Positions 6,409-6,554 of a DNA stretch of 6,554 nt are shown in pieces (position 1 is the first letter of the stretch; every line of letters starts with the position of its first letter). The position numbers were made by a program, and so were the translations under genes. The stretch is from contig DYON01000148.1 of the NCBI GenBank assembly GCA_020720525.1, positions 1-6,554 of the forward strand, written 5' to 3'. This DNA is from Acetofilamentum sp. Its GTDB lineage: Bacteria > Bacteroidota > Bacteroidia > Bacteroidales > DTU049. The notes under the pieces are model-generated. The model did no database searches. It saw only the letters and a program-made list of their open reading frames with translations, and was not told where the DNA came from.

Positions 6409-6554
6409 TTAAATTTTCAACGACTCCCAAAACTTATTAACATCTTTTGGAGCGGCATAAACACCGTTTTGTTCAATAATCATCATTACCGACTTGTTTC
6501 CCTGCACATAAACACGAATATCGCATTTAATTCCTCCCGCAGTTTCTATTTTAG
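6409..6554 (-). CDS. C-terminal end of an unrecognised protein (partial, runs off the window)
   Basis: Reading minus strand from the window edge in one frame gives 47 residues and a TAA stop at 6409-6411. The fragment includes I-K-C-D-I-R-V-Y-V-Q-G, M-M-I-I-E-Q-N-G and ends in K-F-W-E-S-L-K-I. It alternates hydrophobic and polar residues as beta strands do, then finishes with a short amphipathic helix. The frame is followed by a well-placed strong terminator, which supports it as a genuine gene end. The start and most of the protein lie outside the window. I do not recognise the family. Confidence 0.7.
   Translation of the reverse strand, partial: KIETAGGIKCDIRVYVQGNKSVMMIIEQNGVYAAPKDVNKFWESLKI

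Overview
The window looks like chromosomal DNA from a member of the Bacteroidota. The signs are: start codons without clear Shine-Dalgarno sequences and with AT-rich leaders; promoter-like boxes close to the Bacteroidota -7 element (TAnnTTTG); signal peptides ending in Ala-Gln or Gln; and a periplasmic TPR - membrane helix - AraC-type HTH regulator, an architecture common in that phylum. This assignment is inference from style, not from a marker gene.

Every gene I can support lies on the minus strand, so transcription runs from high to low coordinates. In that order: (i) the last 47 codons of an unrecognised protein (6409-6554), closed by a strong intrinsic terminator (6351-6389); (ii) a TPR-TM-AraC membrane regulator (4625-6247), interrupted by one in-frame TGA at 5642-5644; (iii) an OPT-family oligopeptide transporter (2486-4516), with a promoter-like pair of boxes upstream and an intrinsic terminator downstream; (iv) a secreted von Willebrand factor A (VWA) protein with three diverged N-terminal beta-rich repeats (62-2356). 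A perfect 10-bp inverted repeat lies at the left edge (5-37). I see no credible plus-strand gene, tRNA, rRNA, CRISPR array or insertion sequence.

The genes face the same way but are separated by gaps of 108-161 bp that contain terminator-like hairpins and promoter-like boxes. They are therefore probably separate transcription units rather than one operon. A link between the regulator and the adjacent transporter is possible but rests only on proximity.

The most notable observation is the regulator. Both halves are in the same reading frame, and the TGA falls inside the fifth TPR, in a variable column where the third TPR has tryptophan. A single base change (for example TGG to TGA) explains it. 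All 18 or so tryptophans in the window use TGG, which argues against genome-wide recoding of TGA. A recent nonsense mutation, phase-variable or readthrough expression, or a sequencing error remain possible. The second notable item is the triple-repeat VWA protein, whose domain combination I cannot tie to a named system. I do not see convincing evidence of a wholly new multi-gene system here.
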